Shown: positions 16,596 through 24,267 of the stretch, piece by piece
Layout of the letters: each line of letters starts with the position of its first letter
Position numbering within the stretch: the stretch's first letter is position 1
Source of the DNA: Polaromonas sp. YR568
GTDB taxonomy: Bacteria; Pseudomonadota; Gammaproteobacteria; Burkholderiales; Burkholderiaceae_C
DNA: 32,627 bases
Assembly: GCA_945878995.1 (NCBI GenBank)
Contig: CAMCUN010000041.1
Coordinates: 1-32,627, forward strand
Reading direction: 5' to 3'
The notes under the pieces: model-generated
What the model was told of the DNA's origin: nothing
Seen by the model: the letters and a program-made list of their open reading frames with translations, nothing else
Databases searched by the model: none
Translations under genes and position numbers: made by a program

Positions 16596-17774
16596 ATGGA
16601 AGACATCGTCATCGTCTCAGCAGCCCGCACCGCCGTCGGTCGTTTTGGCGGCACCCTGGCCAAAACCCCCGCCACCGAGTTGGGCGCCGCCGTGCTCAAA
16701 GCCTTGCTCGAGCGCTCCGGCGTGGCCGCTGACCAAATTGGTGAGGTCATCATGGGCCAGGTGCTGGCCGCAGGCGTGGGTCAAAACCCAGCCCGTCAAG
16801 CCCTCATGAAGGCAGGCTTGCCCAAAGAAGTGCCGGGCCTGACCATCAATGCCGTGTGCGGCTCCGGCCTCAAAGCCGTGATGCTGGCCGCGCAGGCCAT
16901 CGCCTGGGGCGACAGCGAGATTGTGTTGGCCGGCGGCCAAGAAAACATGAGCGCCTCCCCGCACGTGCTGCTGGGCTCGCGCGACGGCCAGCGCATGGGC
17001 GACTGGAAGATGACAGACACCATGATCGTCGACGGCCTGTGGGACGTGTACAACCAATACCATATGGGCATCACCGCCGAGAACGTGGCCAAGGCCCACA
17101 GCATCAGCCGCGACATGCAAGACGCGCTGGCCCTGGCCAGCCAGCACAAAGCCAGCGCCGCCCAAGACGCAGGCAAGTTCACCGGCGAGATCGTTCCTTT
17201 CTCCATCGCGCAGAAAAAGGGCGACCCCATTGTTTTTGCCCAAGACGAATTCATCAACAAAAAAACCACTGCCGAGGTCCTGGCCGGCCTGCGCCCAGCC
17301 TTTGACAAAGCCGGCTCAGTGACCGCCGGCAACGCCTCGGGCATCAACGACGGCGCGGCCGCCGTCATGGTCATGAGCGCCAAAAAAGCCGCCGCCTTGG
17401 GCCTCACGCCCCTGGCGCGCATTGCGTCTTTTGGCACTTCGGGCCTGGACCCGGCCACCATGGGCATGGGCCCGGTGCCCGCTTCGCAAAAAGCCCTGGC
17501 CCGCGCCGGCTGGAAAGCCAGCGATGTGGATTTGTTCGAGCTCAACGAGGCCTTTGCCGCCCAGGCCTGCGCCGTCAACAAAGCGCTGGACATTGACCCC
17601 GCCCGGGTCAACGTCAACGGCGGCGCCATTGCCATTGGCCACCCGATTGGCGCGTCCGGCTGCCGTATTTTGGTCACGCTGCTGCATGAAATGCAGCGCA
17701 GCGGCGCCAAAAAGGGCCTGGCGGCCCTGTGCATTGGCGGCGGCATGGGTGTGGCCCTGGCGCTGGAGCGCTGA
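16596..17774 (+). CDS. phaA: Acetyl-CoA C-acetyltransferase (beta-ketothiolase)
   Basis: 392 residues. It condenses two acetyl-CoA to acetoacetyl-CoA, the first PHB step. Active-site residues are C88 (NAVCGSGLKAV), H349 (AIGHPIGASG) and C379 (ALCIGGGMG), all in the expected motifs, together with the N-terminal IVSAARTAVGRFGG. Length and spacing match biosynthetic thiolases such as those of Zoogloea and Cupriavidus. ACGAGGA lies about 8 nt upstream of the ATG. Located between phaC and phaB, so the biosynthetic role is well supported. Confidence 0.97.
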   Translation: MEDIVIVSAARTAVGRFGGTLAKTPATELGAAVLKALLERSGVAADQIGEVIMGQVLAAGVGQNPARQALMKAGLPKEVPGLTINAVCGSGLKAVMLAAQAIAWGDSEIVLAGGQENMSASPHVLLGSRDGQRMGDWKMTDTMIVDGLWDVYNQYHMGITAENVAKAHSISRDMQDALALASQHKASAAQDAGKFTGEIVPFSIAQKKGDPIVFAQDEFINKKTTAEVLAGLRPAFDKAGSVTAGNASGINDGAAAVMVMSAKKAAALGLTPLARIASFGTSGLDPATMGMGPVPASQKALARAGWKASDVDLFELNEAFAAQACAVNKALDIDPARVNVNGGAIAIGHPIGASGCRILVTLLHEMQRSGAKKGLAALCIGGGMGVALALER

Positions 17775-17862
17775 GGCACCCTGGCCCAGGCCACAAGTTT
17801 TGCGTCGCGGTGGAATCGTCACCACCGCGCCGCGTTTTAGAAGTTCATTACGAGGAGATGAC

Positions 17863-18600
17863 ATGACGCAAAAAGTAGCTTACGTGACCGGTGGCATGGG
17901 CGGCATTGGCACTGCCATTTGCCAGCGCCTGCACAAAGACGGCTACACCGTGATTGCCGGCTGCGGCCCCACCCGCGACTTCACCAAATGGCTAGACGAG
18001 CAAAAAGCCTTGGGCTACACCTTTTACGCCTCGGTCGGCAATGTCGGCGACTGGCAGTCCACGGTGGACGCCTTTTCCAAGGCCAAGGCCGAGCACGGCC
18101 CCATTGATATTTTGGTCAACAACGCCGGCATCACCCGCGACCGCATGTTCATCAAAATGAGCCGCGACGACTGGGACGCCGTCATCGACACCAACCTCAA
18201 CTCCATGTTCAACGTGACCAAGCAGGTCGTGCCCGACATGGTCGAGCGCGGCTGGGGCCGGATTGTGCAAATTTCATCGGTCAACGGTGCCAAAGGCCAA
18301 GCCGGCCAGACCAACTACTCGGCCGCCAAGGCCGGCATGCACGGGTTTTCAATGGCCCTGGCGCAAGAAATGGCCACCAAAGGCGTCACGGTCAACACCG
18401 TGAGCCCGGGCTACATCGGCACCGACATGGTCAAAGCCATTCGCCCCGACGTGCTGGAGAAAATCGTGGCCACCGTGCCCGTCAAGCGCCTGGGCGAGCC
18501 CAGCGAGATTGCCTCCATCGTCTCCTGGCTGGCAAGCGAAGAAGGCGGCTACGCCACCGGCGCTGACTTTGCGGTCAATGGCGGCTTGCACATGGGCTGA
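17863..18600 (+). CDS. phaB: NADPH-dependent acetoacetyl-CoA reductase
   Basis: 245 residues, a short-chain dehydrogenase/reductase of PhaB type. Seen are the Rossmann motif VTGGMGGIGTAIC, NNAG (86-89 region), catalytic Ser in QISSVNGAKGQAGQTNYSAA with the YSAAK tyrosine-lysine pair, and the C-terminal FAVNGGLHMG. It reduces acetoacetyl-CoA to (R)-3-hydroxybutyryl-CoA for PhaC. The frame is open far upstream into phaA, but ATG 17863 has AGGAG 5 nt before it and gives the exact family N-terminus MTQKVAYVTGG. A terminator follows 22 nt after the stop. Confidence 0.97.
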   Translation: MTQKVAYVTGGMGGIGTAICQRLHKDGYTVIAGCGPTRDFTKWLDEQKALGYTFYASVGNVGDWQSTVDAFSKAKAEHGPIDILVNNAGITRDRMFIKMSRDDWDAVIDTNLNSMFNVTKQVVPDMVERGWGRIVQISSVNGAKGQAGQTNYSAAKAGMHGFSMALAQEMATKGVTVNTVSPGYIGTDMVKAIRPDVLEKIVATVPVKRLGEPSEIASIVSWLASEEGGYATGADFAVNGGLHMG

Positions 18601-18621
18601 GCTTAGTTTCAGGTCTTTGAT

Positions 18622-18657
18622 AAAAAACCGCCTCCTTTCCCGGAGGCGGTTTTTTTT
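18622..18657 (+). terminator. Rho-independent terminator after phaB
   Basis: CCGCCTCC (18628-18635) pairs with GGAGGCGG (18642-18649) around a 6-nt loop; the stem is flanked by six A and eight T, so it could work in both directions. It closes the phaCAB transcript and would also stop minus-strand transcripts coming from mntA-hepT. Confidence 0.93.
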
Positions 18658-18693
18658 CTGCCCAGACGCGCTCGTCATTTGTTCCAAGGAACT

Positions 18694-18816
18694 GTGACCA
18701 TTAAATGCCTTGTTTGCGGCGCGGCTGAATTGATCCGCGTCGCGCGCGATCTCACCTACACCTACAAGGCAGAGACCACCAATTTGGCTGTTCAAAATTT
18801 GCCGGTGGGATCTTGA
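18694..18816 (+). pseudogene. Truncated MqsA/YgiT-type zinc-finger antitoxin remnant
   Basis: Read from GTG 18694, the 40-residue frame gives IKCLVCGAAELIRVARDLTYTYKAETTNLAV and stops. This matches the start of MqsA/YgiT antitoxins: a CxxCG zinc knuckle, then a (R)DLxYTYKxETT stretch. The second CxxC pair and the helix-turn-helix domain are missing. AAGGA lies 3 nt before the GTG, unusually close. The similarity breaks off about where the 3' end of hepT (18792) begins on the other strand, and the last 25 nt overlap it. No MqsR-like toxin gene is adjacent. I read it as a relic cut by arrival of the mntA-hepT block. The identification rests on motif memory, not on a search. Confidence 0.6.
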
Positions 18817-19178
18817 TTGTCTTCATCGACAGCTTTCTGGCGCACGGCGGGCAATTGCTTGAGCAAGTCAGGTAGCCATTCGTGAACCGTGTCCCACACC
18901 ACTTCAAGGTTGATGTCGAAATAACCATGGGCCATGCGGTTGCGCATATTTCTCATGCTGCGCCACGGTATATCGGGGTGCGCCAGTGTGAATTCGGCGT
19001 GGCCGTCCATCACCTTCGTGGCGGCCTCGCCGATGATGATGAAGTTCATGATGACGGCTTGCTGGGTACGCTTGTCGGCAATGAAGTCGTCTTTGCCTAA
19101 ACCCTCCACAAAACTGCTCGCATCCGTTGCGGCTTGCTTGATGTGGTTGATGTAATCAGTAAGACGGTTCGCACTCAC
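18792..19178 (-). CDS. hepT: HepT-like HEPN ribonuclease toxin
   Basis: 128 residues of the DUF86/HepT family. The HEPN active-site motif is RNMRNRMAHGYFDI: R79-x4-H84, followed by Y86 in the H-x-Y position that in studied pairs is AMPylated by MntA to silence the toxin. The preceding IIIGEAATKV and HPDIPWRSM stretches are also typical. HEPN toxins cleave RNA. The gene overlaps mntA by 4 nt (ATGA), so the two are translated together with the antitoxin first. The last ~15 residues (DEDNQDPTGKF) extend over the antitoxin relic at 18694-18816 and may be a non-native tail. Confidence 0.9.
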   Translation of the reverse strand: MSANRLTDYINHIKQAATDASSFVEGLGKDDFIADKRTQQAVIMNFIIIGEAATKVMDGHAEFTLAHPDIPWRSMRNMRNRMAHGYFDINLEVVWDTVHEWLPDLLKQLPAVRQKAVDEDNQDPTGKF

Positions 19179-19465
19179 ACCGGTTGCGCCTCAGCCAGCA
19201 CCTCGTCTCTGAACTTGGGTGGCAAATCGCCGGGTGTCAGCAAGTCAACGTGAACACCCAGCAGCGATTTAAGCTCGTCTTGCAAATCGCCTAAATCCAA
19301 TAATGTGGCGCCTGGCAGGGCATCGACCAACAGATCAAGGTCGCTGCCGTCCAGGTCAGTGCCATGCAGCACAGAGCCAAAGATGCGCGGATTTGCCACG
19401 CGAAAGCGGCTTGCCGCTTCACGGACTGCAACTCGCTTGAACTCAAGCGCGAGTGAGGGTCGCAT
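19175..19465 (-). CDS. mntA: MntA-like minimal nucleotidyltransferase antitoxin
   Basis: 96 residues of the MNT fold. The signature is GSVLHGTDLDGSDLDLLVD: GS (30-31) then D42-x-D44 as metal ligands, with a third carboxylate, D74, in VHVDLL. Members transfer AMP from ATP to the HepT tyrosine and thereby neutralise it. The frame is open to 19546, but ATG 19465 is chosen: AAGGAAAGG lies just upstream and a strong promoter at 19497-19525 would exclude anything longer. hepT follows with a 4-nt overlap. Confidence 0.9.
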   Translation of the reverse strand: MRPSLALEFKRVAVREAASRFRVANPRIFGSVLHGTDLDGSDLDLLVDALPGATLLDLGDLQDELKSLLGVHVDLLTPGDLPPKFRDEVLAEAQPV

Positions 19466-19496
19466 GATGCACCTTTCCTTATCGAAACCAGCTTCT

Positions 19497-19525
19497 ATGA
19501 TAAGTGATCGAAAATGGTATTTCAA
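19497..19525 (-). promoter_or_regulatory. Sigma-70 promoter of mntA-hepT
   Basis: On the minus strand TTGAAA (19525-19520) and TATCAT (19502-19497) are separated by exactly 17 nt. The expected start is near 19490, leaving a leader of about 25 nt before the mntA ATG. Two direct copies of TTTCGAT (about 19507-19513 and 19482-19488) flank the -10 and could be part of an operator. Confidence 0.7.
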
Positions 19526-19708
19526 AATGGCCCTCGAGAACCACAAAGCCTAGATTTTGCGTGTGGCGCAGTTGGTCTGGATCAGCCTCTCAAAATTTAT
19601 CGTTTCAAGGCTTTGACACATGACGCAGCCAGCAATACCCGTCAAAGCGGGCTTGCCTCAGAAAACGGAAAAATTCGGAGATTAAGCAGCAAGCGCCAAA
19701 ACTGCGCC

Positions 19709-19750
19709 TTGATTTGTACGGCAATTTGCCGTATGGTTTCATCTGGAGGA
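19709..19750 (+). promoter_or_regulatory. Promoter and palindromic operator of tacA-tacT
   Basis: TTGATT (19709-19714) and TATGGT (19732-19737) are 17 nt apart. The spacer contains the perfect palindrome tacggcaatttgccgta (19717-19733), two 8-nt arms around one base. A ribbon-helix-helix antitoxin bound there would cover the promoter. GGAGGA (19745-19750) is the tacA ribosome-binding site, so the leader would be very short if this promoter is right. Confidence 0.6.
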
Positions 19751-19757
19751 TAAAACC

Positions 19758-20039
19758 ATGCCCGCTGCCATTTCTACCGCCCGTCTCGAAGCCCGAATCA
19801 GCACCGATCTGCATGCCATGCTCAAGCGTGCCGCTGAACTTCAAGGCCGCACCATGACTGATTTCGTGGTGTCCGCCGTCCAAGACGCAGCGCAACGCGC
19901 CATCGAGCAGGCGGAAGTGATCCGACTGTCTCTGGCCGATCAGGAATGTTTCGCGCAAGCGCTGCTGTCGCCGCCGCAACCGGCCCCCGCCTTGGAGCGT
20001 GCGTTTGCCCGTCGCAACAAGCTATTGCGCGCTGAATGA
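19758..20039 (+). CDS. tacA: TacA-type DUF1778 ribbon-helix-helix antitoxin
   Basis: 93 residues. ARLEARISTDLHAMLKRAAELQGRTMTDFVVSA is the DUF1778 ribbon-helix-helix pattern: an N-terminal DNA-binding strand and two helices. The C-terminal part (LSLADQECFAQALLSPPQPAP) is the toxin-wrapping segment seen in TacA-like proteins. It binds and inhibits the GNAT toxin encoded next and represses the operon. It shares four bases (ATGA) with tacT. Confidence 0.92.
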   Translation: MPAAISTARLEARISTDLHAMLKRAAELQGRTMTDFVVSAVQDAAQRAIEQAEVIRLSLADQECFAQALLSPPQPAPALERAFARRNKLLRAE

Positions 20040-20533
20040 GCGGCGCACCATTTCGGCTCGTTCCACTGGATGCCGGGCATGACCGAGCCGCGTTCAACAG
20101 CGATTCGCAGCCGCTGAACCTCTACCTGCGCGAGCAAGTCAGCCAAGACATTCGCCGCCGCGCAGCGGCCTGTTTCGTCGCCTTGGCAGATGGGCAGCGC
20201 ATCGCTGGCTACTACACCTTGGCCTCGGCAAGCCTGCTGCTGGCCGATCTTCCAGCCAGCACCGGCAAGAAGCTGCCGCGCTACCCGACCGTGCCTGTCG
20301 TTCGAATGGGCCGCTTGGCTGTAGATCAGGCATTCAAGGGGCAAGGTCTGGGCGGTGCGCTGCTCGGTGATGCACTCTTGCGTGCTGCCCGTCCGGAGAT
20401 TGCCGCCTTCGCCCTGATGGTGGAAACCAAGGACGAGGCGGCAGCGGCTTTTTACAGGCATCACGGTTTTATGGCCTTGCCAGACTCGCCGCACACCTTG
20501 TTCTTGCCGCTGGCGACCGTCCAGCGTTCTTGA
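20036..20533 (+). CDS. tacT: TacT-type GNAT acetyltransferase toxin
   Basis: 165 residues. N-terminal FNSDSQPLNLYLREQVSQDIRRR is typical of the toxin family; the acetyl-CoA site is seen in VVRMGRLAVDQAFKGQGLGGALL (Q-x-x-G-x-G/A type) and the catalytic tyrosine is Y140 in AAFYRHHGF. These toxins acetylate the amino group of aminoacyl-tRNA and block translation. All key residues are intact, so the pair should be functional. It starts inside the tacA stop codon. Confidence 0.92.
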   Translation: MSGAPFRLVPLDAGHDRAAFNSDSQPLNLYLREQVSQDIRRRAAACFVALADGQRIAGYYTLASASLLLADLPASTGKKLPRYPTVPVVRMGRLAVDQAFKGQGLGGALLGDALLRAARPEIAAFALMVETKDEAAAAFYRHHGFMALPDSPHTLFLPLATVQRS

Positions 20534-20567
20534 AACTCGCTGTTCCAAGTCGTTTGAAGCGAGCAGG

Positions 20568-20591
20568 GCCAAGGCTTTGCAAGGCCTTGGC
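20568..20591. other. Stem-loop between tacT and the adhesin gene
   Basis: GCCAAGGC (20568-20575) and GCCTTGGC (20584-20591) form a perfect 8-bp stem with an 8-nt loop between the convergent ends of tacT and the adhesin gene. No T-run follows on either strand, so it is at best a weak or Rho-assisted transcription end. Confidence 0.4.
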
Positions 20592-20607
20592 ACCATGCGC
20601 CGCAGCG

Positions 20608-23600
20608 TCAAGCCACGATCACGCGCTCATCGAACAAGGTCGACAAAGACACCCCTGTCAACCCGCTGGCCGCCGCGTTGGCATACACAATGGTTTGCGC
20701 CGGACTGGTGAAATTGGATTCGCCGTAGGTGTCGACCTTGAGCACCGCGTTGCCTGAGCCATCGGTGCTCAGTTGCAGGTAGGTGGCCAAGTTGCTCAGC
20801 AGGTTAAAGGCCGTGCCCTGCAAGATGCCCGACAGGTCCACTTTGTCGCCCTGCGTCTTGCTGAAGTCAGCCAGCGTGTCAATGCCCAGGTCGTTCTTGG
20901 CAAAACGGAAGATGTCAGCACCCAAGCCACCCGTGAGGCTGTCGCTGCCCTGGCCGCCTTGAAGCACGTCGTTGCCCGAGGTGCCGGCGAGCGTGTCGTT
21001 GCCGCTGGTGGCGCCGCTGACGGTGGTAAAACCTGTGGGGTTGACGCCGCTGAAGTTGGTGCCGCGCGCCAGCAGGATCTGAGTTTGCAGGCTGTTGCCG
21101 CTCAGGCCATTGGTGTCCGACCATTTCTGGTCGTACACCGTGCCGTTGAAGCTGTAATAGCCCCAGGTGGGGGTGTTGCTGGCAAAGCCGGTGGTGCTGA
21201 TGCTGTCGTTGCTGCCCAGCACCACGCCCAGGGTGTGGGCGTTGGTGTCGGTGAGGTTGGCGGCATCCACATCGGCCAGTTGGCTCACGTCGGCCTTGGC
21301 CACGGTCAGGGCCTGGGCAGCGCTGGACTGCGAAAGGTCGATCTTTTCAAATCCCATGAGCTTGTGGTAGCCCGCCGTGTTGACGCGGCTGTCGTCGGCC
21401 GAGACGCCCGACATACCGCGCGAATTGCTCACAAAATCGGCCAGCACAAGGGCACCCGCCACGGCGTAACTGCTGTCGAGCACCAGCGTGTCTTTGCCCA
21501 TGCCGGCGTCGATGGATCGGAAAGCCAGGTCCTTGACATAAACGATGTCATCGCCCGAACCAGTTGCCACCACATCGGACCCTGCGGTGATCACCTTGAC
21601 GCCAGAACCACTCAAGGTGCGCAGGTCCAAGGTCTGGTCAATCAAAATTGCAGCGACGGCACTGCCTGTCAAGTCATAGACCGAAGCCGTGCTTTCGCCG
21701 CTGAGCAAGGCCGTGCTGGTGCCAGAGACAGCCACGCCAGCCGACTGGTATTTGAACGCCAAGTAGGTGTTGATTTCCTGTGCTGCCGCATTCGTCAAGG
21801 CACTGGCGGCCACCACCATATCGCCAAACTGACCTTGAAAGCGGGCGCCTGTGTCACCCGCAAAAACACCCAGATAACCGTTTGTACCTGCCGACAAGGT
21901 CGTGGTGGTCGCGCCTGCAGCCATACTGAAAAAGGCATTCCCGTTCACTTGGGCCGACGCAAGATTGCCGCTGAAGTTCCATATTTGCGAAAAAACTGTT
22001 GGCGCACCCAGCGTGTAACTGTTGTAAGCCACTGAAGAGGGGCTTGAGCTATTGGCTGGCCGCAAAAAGGTGGCATTTGTCCAGTTGCCGCCCACAAAAG
22101 ACAGCGTGCCCTTTTGCAACTCCAAACCAATGGCTGTCGCGCCACCGGTGTACCCTCCAATGCTGTAAAGGGTGGGGTAATTTGACGCTGCCTGCACGTT
22201 CTGCTGAAAAGCGCTGAACACCGACAAATTTGTTTTGGCCGCAATGGTTGAACTCAGGAAAGTCATCCAATTGCTGCCATCAAACAACAGGTAGTTGGCC
22301 CCTTTGTTTGCAGCCATGACTTTGAAGTTGCCCGAACTGGCGGAGGCCACCCCAACACCTGCGGAGGGTGACCATGAAGTCACCGTCGAGTTGGGGGTCA
22401 AACTGTCAGGGTCATACCAAAGCACACCGCTTGACGCCCAGTGCGCACTGTCGGCCGCCACTGCCACGCTGCGCTGCGAAGAGGTTTGCACCGTACCACT
22501 GCCGCGTTGAATGGAGCTGGTCAATAGGCGCTCACCGTCTGCACCCCAAGCAAGTGCTGCCACCGTGAAACTGGCGGACTGATTGCTTTGGTCGGTGGCT
22601 GTCAGCGTGTAGCTGGTGCCAACCTGCACCCCATCCATGAAAAGCTTGACGACATCACCCGTCTTGGCGCCACTGAGGTTGACGGTGACCGTTTGAGCCA
22701 CTGCACGCTCGCTGCTGTTGATCACGTTGTCAACGGCCACATTGGCTACTTGAATGATTGACGGCGAGTCCAGTACATCGGCAGGCAAGGTGGCGGCCAC
22801 TGTGCCCGAATTTCCCGCCGCATCCTTGACTCCGGTGAAACTCAATGACTGGCCAGGACTTAGGCTGGGCGATGTGCCAAGGGTGACGTTCCAAGTGGTC
22901 GAATTGACGGTGCCGCCGTAGCCGGCACCCACGGCAACCACGCTGGCACCCGTACCAAAGGCGGCGGCCAAGCTGGCGGCGGTGATGTTCACGGGCTCAT
23001 TGAAGACAAACGTCATCACGTCGCCCGCATCGGCCGTGCCGTTGCTGTTGGCATCGGTGCTCAACCGCGCCGAGGAAATGCCCTGAGCCAGGTTGCGGTC
23101 CAGCATGAAAGTCTTGGCCGCGCTCAACGGCCCTTGGTTGCCCACGGAACCACCCGAGGTGCTCGTGCTGTCTTCCAAACGTGCTGTCAAACTGTAGTTT
23201 CCATCAGCCAAGGCAGAAAAATCGCTGGGAAGCAAGGTCAAGGTATTGCTTGTGCTCGCAGCGGTGAGATCAGCGACCTTGCCAGTGAGTTCCACACTGT
23301 TCAGGAAGTACCGAATCTTGGCATTGTCTGAACTTGCGGTGAAATTGAAGACCGTGCCAAAACCTCCAGCGTTTGTGGCTTCGGTGTTGTTGACGTAGTT
23401 GTCCCCCGAAATGGATGCGGGCAAGCCCACCGTCAATGGCGCCACGATGTCCGGCATGGTGAATATCACACTGGCTGTCGCTGCCGTGCCGCCCACGTCC
23501 ACCGCATTGGCTGCCAACAGCGTGAGCGTGGTGTCTTTCGTATAGGTGTAGCCGCTGCCCGCTGTCACCAGGTACTGCCGGGCATAGGTGGTGCTGTCCA

Positions 23601-24267
23601 CAATGACCGGGTTGAGCGCTGTGATGCTGGCGCCCGTGCCGTAGGAGGCGCCGCCGCTGAGCGCCAGGTTGGCCAGGGTGATCTTGGAGGCATCGACCAT
23701 CTCACTGAAACTCAGCGTGAACTGGTCGCCCTTGACGCCATCGGCATTGGCATCCGTGGTCACCAAGGGCGTAGTCGCTGCAATGGCCGGCGCGCTGGTA
23801 TTGACCAACACCGTGGCCTGGGCTGCGGTACTGAGGTTGCCGAACTCATCTCTGGCGCTAACACTCAGCACCCGTGCGCCATCGGTCGGTGTCACCGCTG
23901 CATTGCTGTATTTAAGGGCATTGAGCAGGGTTTGTGCTTGCGCGCTGCTGGCATTGGACAAACTGAAGGTGTAGTTTTTGCTGCCGCTGGCGCTGCTGTA
24001 GGCCACGCTCCAGGTGTTGCTGCCGTCGCTCACGGTGGCGGGCGAGGTGCTCAGGCTGTTGCCATTGACCAGCAAGGTTTCGCTGCTGCTGTCGAGCACA
24101 CCCGTCAAGGCCACCACCAGGTTGGCGATTTTGTTCGCCTCGACGACGGTGCCGCTGCTGGTCAGGCTCACCCCGGCGTTGGCGCTGGACGCCGTGGTGA
24201 CTGACATGCTGCGGTTCAAGGTTGACCCGTTGGTGCCGTCCAGATCCACCACCGGTGCCACCAAGTC
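20608..24267 (-). repeat. Adhesin module B (1219 residues) with terminal secretion signal
   Basis: Begins DLVAPVVDLDG. Same order as module A: TTDANADGVKGDQFTLSFSE, Ig-like domains, ConA-like domain (about 22445-21740, ending EINTYLAFKYQ), beta-roll GSGDDIVYVKDLAFRSIDAG (near 21550), RTX nonapeptides (21003-20914), tail ending FDERVIVA and stop. RTX blocks of A and B are 4167 nt apart. Confidence 0.85.

Noticed and set aside
17422..17862. N-terminal extension of phaB into phaA
   Set aside because: The extension is phaA read in another frame; the ATG at 17863 has a good ribosome-binding site and the exact family N-terminus.
20568..20591. Rho-independent terminator for tacT or the adhesin
   Set aside because: The stem is good but there is no T-run on either strand, so it is listed only as a stem-loop.
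20773..22035. Plus-strand open frames opposite the adhesin gene, including one of 420 codons
   Set aside because: Periodic antisense of repetitive coding DNA; compositions are odd and no ribosome-binding sites were seen.
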